Positions 38,746-52,649 of a DNA stretch of 64,000 nucleotides are shown piece by piece. How positions within the stretch are numbered: the stretch's first letter is position 1; the number at the start of each line of letters is the position of its first letter. The stretch is from Cryptomeria japonica (taxonomy: Eukaryota > Streptophyta > Pinopsida > Cupressales > Cupressaceae), in the NCBI RefSeq assembly GCF_030272615.1, contig NC_081414.1, positions 231,323,733-231,387,732 of the forward strand, given 5' to 3'. A program made the position numbers and the translations under genes. The notes below the pieces were generated by a model. That model did not search any database and had not been told where the DNA came from. It was given only the letters and a program-made list of their open reading frames with translations.

Positions 38746-39581
38746 CTATTTAGGCTTGGAAATAGGCTGGATGACAAAGCTACTATTTGGAAGTTTGATT
38801 TCCCTCCATTTCCCTCCTTTTTGGCGTGTTTTATTTTATCAACTTGGTTTCTCGACTTTGTCATCATCAGGTTTACACATCATCAAGTGGGTATTTCTAA
38901 AATTTCCACCATATTTTCACCCATCTTCAGAGCTTTCTAACCATTTTTTTTTTTTAATTTGAACAACAATAACATATTATTATTGAATTTCTTTTACCAG
39001 TGTCTCCATAGTTCTCACAGACATACGTGCACCATTTTTTTAATAAATTTTGATATTATTATCTAAATTTTGAAAAAAATTATATATTATTGTAGTGAAC
39101 TTGATTCTTTACAATTTAAAAAAAAAAATGCATTTTCGATTTTTTTAGTGCAACTTATGCTTCGCGCATGAACAGGTATCTAATTTTCAGGATGTGCTCG
39201 ATTGAAAAAATCATTAAAAAAAAAAAACTCAACAAAAAGTTAGAAAAAAATACACATCTTCTAGTGCTCACTCTTAACTATCTTTCTGCCAAAGGATTTG
39301 TCAAAATACTAAATCTAAATATGACTTTTTTGATGCACACGTCAGACACTGTGTTATGTTTTTTCTGAAAAAATCAGGGTCTATTTTTCGTGCGCGAAGG
39401 ATTTGACCCCCTTGATCTTATCCAATTTTGAAAAAGTTTTGTAGTTTGGAAACTAGATTCAGAGTACTACAATATTTGTTGTTTGATTATCTTCATATAT
39501 TGAGTGGGACTTTCAAATTTTGCCTCCAAGTTCAAGTTCACCTGATTTCAGAAAAAAAGTGTCCACTTATACCCCCCTTTT
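38746..39581. other. right unique part of the inverted-repeat element
   Basis: Non-coding, with short A- and T-runs. ORFs of 60-68 codons overlap in several frames and show no transposase motif. Confidence 0.5.
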
Positions 39582-39607
39582 TGACCACCATCTTTGTGCA
39601 CTTACCC
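39582..39607 (-). repeat. right terminal inverted repeat
   Basis: Perfect inverted match to 35012-35037. It ends CTTACCC and is followed by TAAC. Confidence 0.85.
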
Positions 39608-39779
39608 TAACATAATATTATTTATGTGAATATATGTATAATATTGATTATGCTTAATATTATTATAATTATTTGTATATTATACACTTTAAATTAACAT
39701 TATATTATAGCTTATTATTTATTGTATTAATTTCATGTTATATAATAACTAACATTTCGTATTTAATCTTCCTCCAAAC
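39608..39779. other. AT-rich block resuming after the element
   Basis: Composition matches 34660-35011. No gene. Confidence 0.5.
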
Positions 39780-42237
39780 TCTCACACATCTTCCTCATTG
39801 GTATGATTTGTAGGTACAATGAATTGACTCACAAGAGCCACAAATGCTTTCCCAATGCTTGTGCAATATGCAATACTATCAAACAAGTAAAAAATGTCAA
39901 GGAACAATAGCTATATTCATCCTCAATATTAATAATCTTAAAGTGACATAGTTAGGGAAAGATATCCGACCAATATAGGGATGTACATGACTAACACCAA
40001 AGACTTCTAAAATCACTTCACAAACTGGTGCAGGAGCACCTATGAAGACCTATGGAGGCAAGGTGCACTAGGGTCATTGATAGGCCCTCATGAAGAATCA
40101 ATGAGTAATGAAGTCTAAAAGGCCGTTAAGGTCTTAGAACAATGTAATCATGGCCATTAGAGCCAATAAATGCAATGAAATGTAATGAAAAGGTCAAAAA
40201 GTGTAAAATTGTCAAAATTGGCAATTAGGCCTAGAAAGGGCTAAAATTGGGTTTTGAAGGGTAGAATAGGTTTGTGAGGAATAAAACATGTTTGAAATGT
40301 TTATAAGGTCATATTAAGACCATTTTTGTGTGTTGGTAGAGTTAGGGGTCCAAGTTGGTCATGTTGACAACTTTGTTTGTCAAATGACAACTTTTGAGAG
40401 CAACTTTTATTGTCAAAAATGCAAAAATGACAAAAATAGGTGGTTAGAGGTAGCTGGGTGGTTATGGTTAGGTCTTGAAGGCCACAAGTGATATAAAAGG
40501 TTGTAAAACAATGATACTGGGAGATATTGTGAGTGTATGGTTGAAGACAATCATTTGGAGCAATAAAACCCTTATTTTCATGTGCTTTTCTGAGTTTTCA
40601 ACATGGATAGTCAGATATTTTGTTAATTTTGATTCATTTCATGTTTGTATTTTGAAATATTTTTGTTTGGGGATGATAAAGGAATGATATAACTTTTTTT
40701 TGGAGGCAGTGGCATTTGATTTGGTGTTCATTTCAGAAAGATATCAAAGTTTTACTAAAATCTACCAAAACCTTGAACTAGGGTAACCAGTGGCTTCATA
40801 AATGTGACATATTTTGTTTTTATGCTTAACCAAACCTCATTTTGGGAAAGGATGAGGCCAAGGATGTATTATACCTATCCAAGGTATGTGCAGGGTTCCA
40901 TGAAGGAGTTGGCACGTGCATGCAAGAGGTTTTTATGACTGTTGGTGTCACAAGGGCAGATTGACTGTTACAGTCAAATGGTGGAGGCTTTGTTTGTTAT
41001 GGAAGAGCATGTTAAGACTAGGAGGGCTTAGAGGAGTGTTGTTTGGTTTTTATACTACCTTCCTAAGGTGTTGGAGCAAGTGGAGTTCCCAAGGAAGGGC
41101 TTAAACCAGAGGGTTTCCAAAGATAGCAGCATACTGTCATAGTGTGACAGAATGACAGTCACAAAAAATGCAGCCTGATGTGGGGGCCATATCTTGGGGT
41201 CGCACTGTTGGATTTGTCTATATTTTGGATATGATGTTCTAACTAAAGTTCTTCAGAATCTCACCAGAGCGATTGAGGATTTGTGAAACGATTAAAAAGT
41301 TATATACCTCTATGTATAGGTATATCTAAGAGGACATCAAGAAGGTAACTTTGGTTTTATTTAATCAAAGTGTTGAGCATTTTTGTCTTGAAAACCTAGT
41401 TTGGAGTCTAGTGGATTGTAGGGCTTTCAAATTCAATGTGGGAAGAATATACCTTGGATTTAGGGTATTGAGGAGACTTAAGAGCAAGTGTTGATCCTTG
41501 AGTAGGGTCCAAAGGAGTGAGTAGATTATCAAAACCTTAAGAGTGCAGCCTTAGACAATTGATGAGATGATCAATCATGATCAATACGAGTTTGAATGGG
41601 GAGTTGGTTTCACCTAGCATGTAGAAGGATCCTCTGGAGTGTCACCTTGAGTGACTGAACCCTTGAGAGGTCTAGAGTAGGGGATCCAAACAAAAATAAA
41701 ATACTTAAAAACAATACGATATTCTTTGCAAATAAAGACATATCAAACAATAATTTGGAAAACTTGACTTACAAACATATTTGTAATATTAAGATGAAAG
41801 CACCAAACCTAGTTAGGAGGGTAACCCTAAAATTAGTATTTCTAGAGGGTTTCATCCTATAAAAGAAGAAGCATCAAATCTACTTAGAGAAAAAGCAAAT
41901 TTGAAAAATCATAATCCTTTCTCTTCTTAGCTCCTTTTATGACTTTTCCTAGTGAATAAAATATTTTTTTTGGCTTGATATTCACTTTAATATTTTAAAA
42001 CTATTTTAGTGTGCAAAAAATATCATCTTTTTCTCCTTTAATTTAACACCTCCTTTTTCACAACTTAGTCACTTTTTCACTTTTTAAATAATTAAAATAA
42101 GTTGTCAATATAAAAATATTGCTTTTGACAACTTAATTACACAATTTACTCTCTTTTTTATGCCAATTAGCTTACAAAAAAATATGAAAAACAAGTTAAT
42201 GGTCACAAATTTTCTTGTGTGGGAATGGGACATTACA
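39780..42237 (-). mobile_element. gypsy LTR (minus), interrupted by a later insertion
   Basis: On the minus strand it starts TGTAATGTCCCATTCC at 42237, directly after the chromodomain end of the gypsy remnant at 42.2-43.8 kb, so it is the 3' LTR of that remnant. The segments 39860-40025 and 41687-42237 match, in order, the LTR piece at 57239-58013, with 40026-41686 as extra sequence. The far end is not fixed. Confidence 0.65.
40026..41686 (+). mobile_element. 1.66 kb insertion inside the LTR, TSD CAAAC
   Basis: The inserted block starts TGGTGCAGGAGCACC and ends GTAGGGGATC, with CAAAC on both sides (40021-40025 and 41687-41691). The related LTR at 57.2-58.0 kb has no such block: there CCACAAACACTCC reads through near 57400, like an empty site. 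A TATA-like GATATAAAAGG lies near 40490. It could be a solo LTR of another family, but its right end is not CA, so the type is uncertain. No coding motif is present. Confidence 0.5.
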
Positions 42238-43850
42238 ATCCTCTCTCCTAAAAATTTATTGTCTCCAAGAAATTGCAAATCAAGATGTTCTATAATTTTC
42301 TCTCCTTCCCATGTAGAATCCTCTACTAGAAGATTTATCCATTTCACTAGATATTCATTTATGCTCTTGTTTCTCAACTTGTACTCTCTGAATTCATTCA
42401 CTACATCATAAATCAAAATGAGCTTCCCTTATTCATCCAAGGAAGGTAACTCAACAAGAGAAACTACGTTATGATCTAATGCCTTCTTTATAAGGTATGA
42501 AACATGAAACATATTATGCACCTTAACTACCAGCTAGTACCTCCAATTTATAAGCCACTTCCCTAAATATTTGTATGGTTCTAAATGGACCATAGAATCA
42601 TGTCTTAAACTTCTCAACACCACTCATTTTAAGAGTATACTACTTATAGGGCTGCGGCCTCAAATATATCATATCATTTACCTCAAAGAAGTGCTCAACT
42701 CTATGTTGATTAACATACAAATTTTGTTGAGTATGATCATGTTAGAGGTTACCTTTTAGTGATTCCAAGAAATATTGGCTCTACTACAATAAATCTTTGG
42801 CCCTCAAAACTCTATCATCACAAAACACAAGGCCAATAAAACCAGGAGCTTCATATCCATATAATTCCATAATAATGATAGTTTTACAGACATATGATGA
42901 GATGTATTATAATATTATTCTCCAATATGAAGCTATTTTATCTATACCTTTTTATACCCTAAAACATAATTTATTAGATACCCTTCCACCCACTTATCCA
43001 TAATTTTAATTTTCCCATATGTCTGTGGGGCATAACTAGTATTGGAAGTGAGTTCTATTCTAGTCAATTTGATTAATTATTGTCAAAAAGGACTTAGAAA
43101 CCTATTGTCCAGGATATCAATTACAATGTTCTTTAGCAACTTGTGTAATTTGAACACTTCTTTGAAGAAAAAATCAGTAACTTGTGAAGTTTTTCAAAGT
43201 CTAAAGAAATTACAAAGAATTGTGATATTTTGTTAATTTATCAACAACATATTTTCAATCTTTAGGTCTTATATATTAGGCAACTTGGTGATGAATTCCA
43301 TAAAGGTACTTTCCCATTTTTTATTGGTAATGGGTAAGTTTTGCAATAAACTAGCATGAAAGTTATGCTCATTTTTATTCTATTGACATACTTCACATAC
43401 TCTGATATGCTTAAGGACATCATCCTTATGAGCTCCCTTCTATGCAAATATCTCCCAAATCTACCTATATGTCTTGAAGCAACCTTGGTGACCACCCAAG
43501 GGGGCATCATAAAAAGTCCTCAAACCTTCTCTTTCAACTTAGGTTCGAGTACTAAGAAAATTATTCCCTTATGAAACATCAACTCATTCATCACTTTATA
43601 CTTATGATCTTGTAAGGTACCATCCAAAATAGTAATGACAATATATGTTTTGCATATTCAACATAAATTGATCCTTCCAATGAGTAATTATCTTTATCAT
43701 AGAACTCAAATATGGCCTTCTTGACAACACAATAATCACTATTGTAGGAGCACATGTAGGAGCTACAGACTCCAAGATCACCAACAAAAATAAAGATGCC
43801 TTCCACAATAGAGTAAACAAATAATGAGCTAGCATGTATATTCAGATATG
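42238..43850 (-). pseudogene. gypsy pol 3' part: integrase and chromodomain
   Basis: Read on the minus strand, it begins near 43680 with sequence matching the region before integrase in the 0.95 kb element (YVEYAKHI...). Integrase zinc-binding remnants lie in 43510-43380, and the LPNI-type core start is near 43290. The end (42416-42170) shows YLVKWINLLVEDSTWEGE, the chromodomain end. Stops and frameshifts are common. gag, protease and RT are absent, so the copy is 5' truncated. It belongs to the same lineage as the 0.95 kb element and continues into the LTR at 42237. Confidence 0.85.
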
Positions 43851-44920
43851 AGATATGGGATATAGGATATGTTACAATGTACAAAAGGCCTTTCTTATAA
43901 AGATAACATGAGATATAATATGACAAACTACCTTGTGATAAACATTAAATGCCTAGATAACTAAAAGTAAATGGGTCATAAAGATAAGAAATGATGTGCT
44001 CGTATATTAACAACTAAGTCTTCTAGAGTGCCACCTAGGACCTAAGTTAACTTAACATGTGAATATGTCCCCTCACTAGGTAATTTCAACCTATACCAGA
44101 CCTTGACTAGTTATAGACAATATTCACCCTAACACCTACCCTTATGTGCAACTTAGGGAGATGGAATTATTGTACAAATAATACAAAATGCAAAGATGGG
44201 TCCTGGCTACTAAGTCGTTTTAGGTACCTATTTACAAATGGTCTCTCACAAATAGATAAAAGAACAAAAACCACTTGAGAAAAAACCCCTCCCTAAAAGA
44301 AAGAATGCAAATGAAGATCATATACTTATGATGAGATGAGTGATATATGGAGCTCTCATTAATACCCCAAAAGAACCACATTTAACACCAAGGTACAATT
44401 GATATCCATCTATAAGAAGGAAAGAGAGAGACTAAAAAACCTTCTCATAATGAATAATCACTTGCAAAAAAAGTATGTGTCTGAAGGTAAGACATGATCC
44501 AATGCGAACAAACAACTTGTTTCCCCTTGGGAAGAAACAAAACCAAGTAAAAATGTAGGAATGATTCTCATTCAGAATAGGAATTTAAAGATGGAAGCAT
44601 GAAGAATGATAATGATGTCTCTAAAAATTGTTCATGTGCCTCCTTGTCCATGAATAATTATGATACCACAATCTAATCAAGTACATGCTCAATCAAAGAA
44701 GAAGGTGAAAAACTAGAACTCTATAAATATTGATATTGGACAAGCTCCAAAGACAAAAAATGGTTTGACAATATGAGTGCAATTTTTTTATCATCAAAGA
44801 GGTGAGTTAACTCCTCAAACATGTCCCATAAATTTGAGTAACAAATATGGTCCTCAAATGTGTCCTCCAAATTTGAATGACAATGATGAGAAAGAATGAT
44901 AGAAGTCTCAATTAATAAAT
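43851..44920. other. no gene seen
   Basis: AT-rich with no recognisable motif on either strand. It could be older decayed retroelement sequence. Confidence 0.45.
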
Positions 44921-46050
44921 TGTAGTGTCATAAAATTGCAACCCTAGGAATTTTTTACTGCATTAGGGTCCTCACACACACGAGTTAGAATCCTCTAGCC
45001 TGATCGAAGATCGGAGATTGCTTAGCCTTCAGAAACAACTTCTTTCTTGGCCTCTACATCACCCTGTCCATACTCTGCCCTAGAGAAAGGGGTAGTACAG
45101 GGGCATGGCACCATTGTCCCCCCTTGGACAACGGTGTGGTGCCCTTGTCCTCCCAGGACACGGGCATGGTGCCCTTGTCCTTGCCCTATTTTGGGGTAGG
45201 ACCCTTCCTAGGGTTGCATTGTTGTTTGTTCATTGGGTGGGAAACTCCCTCGATGCTGGCCTGTGATGAAAATCAAATCTAGTAACATGTATTTAAGGGA
45301 AATTTTTCCTCTCATTTGCATAAGGTGGAATTTTGATAAGGTCATGTTGCATAAGCGATCAAGCATTCAAGAGCATTCAAGCGTTCTTTTCTAGCTTTGA
45401 GCATTCTCAAGTCTCCCTTCAAGGCTAGGTGTTGCATTCAAGTCAAGGGTTCAACCATTGAAGAGGAGATTGGTTTCAACATTCAATTCCACATAAGCAT
45501 TTCTATCAACATTGCTACTACAACCTCCCTTGAGGTGATTTACAATCGAGTCTTTCATTTACAGCTACTTGCAAGTACTTTTTTTCATTACTTAGTTAAT
45601 TCCAAAACTGGGTTTTGACCTAAAGGCAAACCCCCAATCCCAACCCATTTTCCTCTCTTTTTTGCATGTAGGTTGCAGGTGCGCAACTGGACTTTCGGAT
45701 TCGGGCTCCATTTGTAGAGGCAAAAAAAACCTTATAGTTTCACGGATTTTTTGGAGGATCGTGTACATTCCTGCCACGGTCCTGGCAAATTTTCCTCAAA
45801 TTCACAAGACGACTTCATCTCGACATATTACTGCCAGATCCAGGTGCACAACTTCATCCCATATTCAAATCTCAAGTTATAATTAGTTCTTTGTCACTTT
45901 TGCACTATATAATTCAATCAATTCCTTTCCATTTCAAACAAGGAAGAGGGGATCAACTTATCATTCCCATTTCATTCAGAATTCAATCTACCATCTTCAT
46001 GTGGAGATGTTGAATCTAGTGAATTATCCTCTCCTCTTCCTAATGTAACA
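44921..46050 (+). mobile_element. LTR of the TGTAGYRTC family
   Basis: It starts TGTAGTGTCATAAAATTGCA and ends CTAATGTAACA, followed by TGGTGAAAAGTG, which may be the start of a primer binding site. Length is 1130 bp. It shares the GTGCCCTTGTCC-type block (45120-45180), CAAGCATTCAAG (about 45360) and TTGACCTAAAGGCAAACCCC (about 45616) with the LTRs at 56107-57238 and 61994-63175. ORFs inside it are not genes. Confidence 0.7.
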
Positions 46051-47478
46051 TGGTGAAAAGTGTTTGAAGGGTAATCAATAGCAAAACTCTCATCTCTCTC
46101 TGAGGGAAAGGGTAGTTTCCTTTTTGATCTATCATTCACCATTTTTCTACCATTACATGAATCTGTATAAGGAAGAAATTAAGATGAAGGTACATCAAAT
46201 ATCTCTGAAGAAGAATCAAGAACCTTTAAAGAAAGATTTTACTCATCTTATAAAGTTTTAAAGTACTCCAAAAAATCTAACTTTGAAATAGTATCATAGT
46301 CATAAGGCATCCGTTTTTAAAAGTGAAGAGACACTTTAAAATCTAAAACATGATCATCTAGGTGTGGATGAGTATTAGTATCTCCATATTAATCCTATAT
46401 TTTAGTCCAAAGAGCATGATGACACTTACAATCAATGATAGAATTTAATATGTCATCATCAACAAGCATTACTATAACTCCTAAGAAATGATTCCTCTTA
46501 CAATTTCAAGCAAATTTCTTACTTGGTGTGCTAGGAGAAGGAAAAATATTATACAAATGTGGCAACAAATGAAGCCATCTACTTAGATTTTTTATGATTC
46601 TATCTCTTCACTATTTATAGTTCTCCCTTTTTAGGATGTCCAAAGAAAGATGAAATGAAAAACCAATTATAAACAATGACATTTATTGAAAATTACGAAG
46701 ACATAAACCCTCACATGAAAATAAAAAACTCTCAAATATGATCAATATTGTAAATGAAGACTTTCTATAAAGACAAAACCTCTCCAAGTGATCCTTCACA
46801 GTGTCATATGGTCAAAAAACTGAATAAATAATACATAGGGATAAATATATAAAATATGCATGAGTACAATGATAGAGGTCCTTAATACCTTCCCTACGTC
46901 ACAAGAATTGCAAAAATTAGAGATCGTAGAAAAAAATTATGAGCTCAGAGGTCCAAAATAGAAAAATTGATTTCAGTGAGCAGTAAAATTCACCAACAAA
47001 AAAAATCTAAAAAAATTACCTACAACACCACTATGAAGTATGCGAAACTATCTTTTCAATGATATCTCATTTGCAAAAAAAATGATAACCTAGTGAGAAT
47101 TTATTTCCCGTAAAAACAAAATCCCAATCAAGCTATAGAGGGGCCAAATATATAGAAACAAGCATTAGGATCCTAATTGGTCATATGGCCATGGGTGTTA
47201 CAATTGGTTTAAAAAAAGTGTTGTCGATGGGTGACAACCTAGCTTCGACAAAAATGACACAAAGGAGTGATGGGGTGGTGACTCTTGTGCACCCCCTACA
47301 AGTGATAAGCTCTAGGTCCACAATGACCCCCCAATTTATCCATAGGGACCAAACCAAAAATTTGAAATGACTAAAAATAAATTATTAAATTAAAAAGAGG
47401 CTACCTTTTCATATGATGATGCGGTAATGTCATAGATAATACATAGAACCATATGTAGAAAACACAAACTTGATGCCA
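46051..47478. other. non-coding, possible retroelement leader
   Basis: No coding motif. Near 47200-47340 there are phrases (GTGTCATTTTTGTCGA on the minus strand) that resemble the sequence at 51957-52265, so both may come from related non-autonomous elements. A GATGCCA (47472-47478) beside TGTTAGTGTGAG may be a minus-strand primer-site remnant next to an LTR end. Confidence 0.35.
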
Positions 47479-50400
47479 TGTTAGTGTGAGTATAGAATAT
47501 GTTGTGAGAGTATTTTGGGAATCTTTCAACTCATACTTGTTGACACCTACATATGTAAAGTCATACCATCATCACATGGCCCAGTACAAATCCATATGAC
47601 CATGATTTTGGAAAAACAATTGCAATGCCCTAGGTGATAGTGATGAAAATTGATGATTTGACATGCATTCCTAGGGTTTTGGGGCCATATAGATGTAATA
47701 GAAAGGCTATTTATGGATCAATATACTCCAAAAACCAGTTACCTCTCATATCTGGTAACTTGCCCCAGCTTGAAACCCTCGTAACTTTGGTAAACAATGT
47801 TGGATTCAGATGAAATGAAAGACATTATTGACTTTCTTAACTATCTTGGACTCAATGGTGACCTCATATATCCTCTAAAATGTACCAAAAATAACATGCA
47901 ATAAAACCCATAAACTATCTCTCATCTAGCATTAATTCTACCCTCAAATTTGAGAAGGGTTTCATGCAATGCCCACCAAAATATCCTAGAGAAATAAAAA
48001 TAACATACAAATACAAATAAATTTAATTTAAAACATCATCTGATGCAACACATATTATTGAAATACACTTATACATTAATTCACAATTTACTAAATATGC
48101 ACATTTCAACTTAAACATAACCATAAGAGCACAATCATATGAACTCCATACACAAGCGGAAATAAACACAAATCATTAATTATCATTCTCTAGGGTATCT
48201 CAACGCCATTACTTAACTAATATAATAACATATCCACATCAAACCTACTATCACAGAATAAAATAATCTAACATTTCCTTTCATCATTTACTCCTTACAT
48301 TCATATAAGATAACATCTACTAATTCAACCATCGCAAGTACGAACTAACCATAACCAATTCCCAAATTATCCCTTGGATTCATTTTAAGAGCACCAATAC
48401 CAAATGTTCCTAATCCCCATTTATCTTTTATGAATACCATCATTAATCCATCATTGAACATCATCCACATTAGAGCTAAATCTATTTTCATCAAGAGTAT
48501 GATCATAATATCAAATGCATATACATATATCCTAGAGATAAACATGATAAAGAATTAACCTCTTTTCCAACCAAGAACATATATTCTATCTCATTCGAGA
48601 ATAATCCAATAACATCATAAATCATGAATCTAAACCTTATTTCATTAATGAGTATTAACCAAGGTGCAACATCTTAATCTTACTACAAGAGTAATAACCC
48701 CAATCCTATTACAATATTTCCAATACATATGAATACAAGATCCTTACATAGAGATACATATTTCTCAATCCACTCATACAACTACCTCAAGGTACATATT
48801 CTCTTTTCATTCTAATATAACCGTCAAGAATCATAATACATCAATCTGCTACAAGAATCCATCAATAATCCGAAGAGATATGAATCCACATCCACGCATA
48901 AGAGCACCCAATGAGAGCATCCGAATGGAAGAAGGCATCAAACCACCCGACCATGTGGAACCAAAGGAACCACCCCCCGTGTTGTAGATGACACAAGGTC
49001 CCACACACACTCTAGACCTAGGATGACACCTAACAACCAAAGGAACTCAACAACTCAAATACCACAACAAAGAGGTAACACATAATCAACAAGCAAAATT
49101 ACATCACATGACTTAATCATAAAACATAAAACTCCCAGAGGCATATCAACAACAAGGCATCAGGAACAAGGATACATGTCAGGAAAGAGTGTCATCACAT
49201 GCTATTCTTGCGAAGAAGGGAATAATGCCACACCCTGATAGAAATGTCATTACATGCGATCCTCACAAAGAAGGGATAATACCAACCTTGATAGACATGT
49301 GAAAACGTCTCAACTTATGAGAGATTCAAGGGAGTTCAATTTTCCATCATCATGGCCTTCTCAAGCTTATCCTAAAACATCCTCCCTAGGACTAAGTGTT
49401 AGGGCTCAAATCAAATTATTATCTTGTTTAGATGAATCATATTTACCCAACCCATCTAATCAATTATTAATGTTATCACTTATTTAAAACAAGGAAAAAT
49501 TTCAATGTGCCTTGATGGCCTAGAATCTAAACATCCTTACAAGGAACCTCTTAGCAACCTATCTCTCATGACCCCGACCATCACATGAAAGTCCACTCCC
49601 CCTATCCGTGTTCCAAGACCTTGGGGTATACACATACAATAACATAAGGAGGCTCATACAAATGTCTTCCATAAACAACATCCATATGCATATAGATATG
49701 AAATCCAACAATAGACATAAAACATAATGTCAATAACACAAAGTAACCAGGAGCCTCAATAATCAATATCAAGACCAAGCATAATATTCCATTGCTCAGC
49801 CATATGCAAATCAATCCTCCATGATAAGGCACATCAACTTGCTAGAGCCAAACTATCACATTCATCAACAACAAGGCACATCTCTACTTGTTGGAGCTAA
49901 AGCACATCATATAACCAAATTTGAACAATATACAATACTAAAAATCACATAAATATCATCAATAGGCTTTGGTACAAAGGACAAAACTGAAAAAAAAAAA
50001 AAAAAAAAAACCATCACAGAAGGTCAAAATCATCAAAACACAGGAAACAGAGCATGGTAGCACTTTTGACAGATACACTGGCACATATGGCATGTTAGAT
50101 AACATGTTTAAAATGTTTTGTGATGCCTTTGCATAACCAAAAAGTGCCTCCATAACCTAGAATAGTGCATTCACTCCTCAGAATAGCGTTTATGCATAAA
50201 AGAACAACGCATTCACTCAAAACAATAGCGCATATGAAAGAATAAATAGTGCATTTATTAAAACAATGCTTCAACTCAGAGGTTTAGTGTATCTATTGAA
50301 TAACTCAGGAAATAACTAAGGAGACGTTGTGATCGAAACTAGATAACTAAAAAGACTTCCAATTGACACTAGAATCATTCAGATAGGGACACAATGGTAA

Positions 50401-51956
50401 ATAGAAGCCATAAGACTATTTAAAAACATCAAAACTAAATCCATACATGAGATTATTTCTAAATAACATAGAAAAAGTCTCTCGACAAAACCCAATAAAC
50501 CATTCACAGAGAACTACAATAGAACTTCCCACACACTTGGGTAACAAGATAATATATCAAGACCAGTACAACACAAATGCATTACTCTCAACACTACACA
50601 ACCAAGGAGACACAAGAATATACACATAAATACAAAAGACAATCCCCAAAACCATACACGACAAACTCAACAATAATATCTTATAGATTTATATCAAGTT
50701 TCCCAGACATTATATTATAACAAGTATAAACTTTATATCCACAATTATTTCCCTAATCTTCCTGCAAACAATCTTTATTAACGCACAGAGCAAACAACCT
50801 TTCCAAAAGAAAATTGCAAAGAAGATAAAATACAACCAACCTAGAAACAATAGTTATGGCAAATGAATCCGAAGAAGCTCAAATCGCAATCCAAAATCCA
50901 GCAAGCTCCAAGCCAGTCCAAATTCCAATCGAGAAAACTTCATAAAAATACCAACAATACTCCAACCAGCCAACCCTTGTGAAATCTTATAAACTCAATA
51001 AATAAATTTCGTTAAAAAACTATAGCCAAAATTTAGCCAATCAAAATAATATGAAATATAATATTTCATACCAACCCTCTTTCGAATTTGAGGTAAGAAA
51101 TATAAAATAATATTATTTACTTACCCAATTCTCACAACCAATAAAATAATAGGGTAGGTAGAATATATAATATTTAATTAACCCAAATAGTAAAAAGAGA
51201 AAATAATAATAATATGAATAACCAATAATTAAATAAGCTATGGGCACAATAAAATATAAAAGCCCAATAATAAAATAAACCATGAGCAATCTAAATAAAT
51301 ATCCCAAATTAAATATTAAAGCCACAAACTATATAAATGAATAATAAATCCAAAAGGCCCAAATAATTAATACTATCCAAACCAATTAATTATTAATTTA
51401 TAAAACTATTCATTAAATTAATTTAAATATTAATAAACTATATTAATCAATTATTAATTAATTAATTAATTAATTAATCATGTAGCTCCACAAGGTAACC
51501 CGACATAGAGCCAAACATCTCATCACAAGATACTAACATGACGACTCACAACAAGACACTCGACTGACAAGGATATCAATTTAAGCCTAGAGTGTGTAGA
51601 GGGAACCCATGCCATCTCCAATCAACTTGCCATTGGGATAAAGACACGCTCAGACTTGTGAGACTAGGTGGAGTCAATGTCTAGTACTTGCAATCCTGCA
51701 ACCACCAATATCCACAAAACAACATATACAATAGTGTATATCAAAAATGATTAGGCAAGCGAGAGAGAATCACAATGTCGTTAAATTGATTTTTTACTTT
51801 TCACCAAAAAATTTGGAAACCCCAATTTTTTTTCAAATAATAGAAATTTAAATAAGATTTTTCAAAAAAAAAATTTGACTTGCAAATTTTTTAAGCGCTG
51901 ATTTTCTAACACCATTGGTACAGTATGACTGTACATATTTGCATGCCTCATAAAGC
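47479..51956. other. 4.5 kb AT-rich stretch without genes
   Basis: Only short random ORFs occur. It holds a poly-A run at 49990-50010 and an (ATTA)n tract at 51453-51478. Its left end may be a minus-strand LTR (TGTTAGTGTGAG on the + strand at 47479), but the other end was not found. Confidence 0.45.
51453..51478. repeat. (ATTA)n microsatellite
   Basis: About six and a half four-base units. Confidence 0.9.
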
Positions 51957-52304
51957 GTGCCCATAAAAAATCACAAAAAATTGCCGATCTCTGATTTTGA
52001 TGATTTGATAGGCGTTCTTAAGGTTTTTGGGCCTTCTGAGTGTGATGGTGACCTTTGTTTTGTGCCAAAGTGCCCATATTTTTATCTACCCATAGATTTT
52101 GCCTCAAATCTCGTGCCCTCGACTAAAATGACCCAGAGTTTCAACAACTCACATTTTGATAAAACAACAGTCGATCATGGGGTTTTTCGACACTGTGGAC
52201 GAGATGGCAACCTCTGTATTGAGCCCAAAGTGCACAAAAAATTCACCCGAAGTTGGATCCCTTAAGCATAAAGACATGAACTTGATAGAAAAACTTTGAT
52301 ACCA

Positions 52305-52624
52305 TGTAGAAGTTGATGATCAACCACAGGAGCCAAGATCATCTACAAGCAAAACACCTATCACACAAAAGAGATTAAGTAAAGATTCTATGTTCTATAA
52401 CAACTAGAGAATTCTATATTATTGCACAAAACAATTAAATATTCAATATTGAAGGTACAATTATAATGAATGAAAGACTTGCTTTATAGAAAACAAGAGA
52501 TTCCCTAATCCAAAATTAGAAGAACTAAAGTAAAGAAACGTAGGAACTAAATTAAGCTCAACTACAAGCTAAAAAAACTAACAAGAAGTGTGTCTAAGTG
52601 AATTTAGACTAAAAAAACATAACA
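52305..52624 (-). mobile_element. possible small LTR with primer binding site
   Basis: On the minus strand, TGGTATCAAAG (52304-52294) follows an LTR-like end (CAACTTCTACA). This resembles the TGGTATCAGAGC tRNA-Met primer site. A start at 52624 (TGTTATG on the minus strand) would give an LTR of about 320 bp. The second LTR was not found, so the ends are tentative. The ORF at 51957-52265 would be in its internal part and has no known motif. Confidence 0.4.
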
Positions 52625-52649
52625 CCTCGATAAAATAAATCACCTAAGT

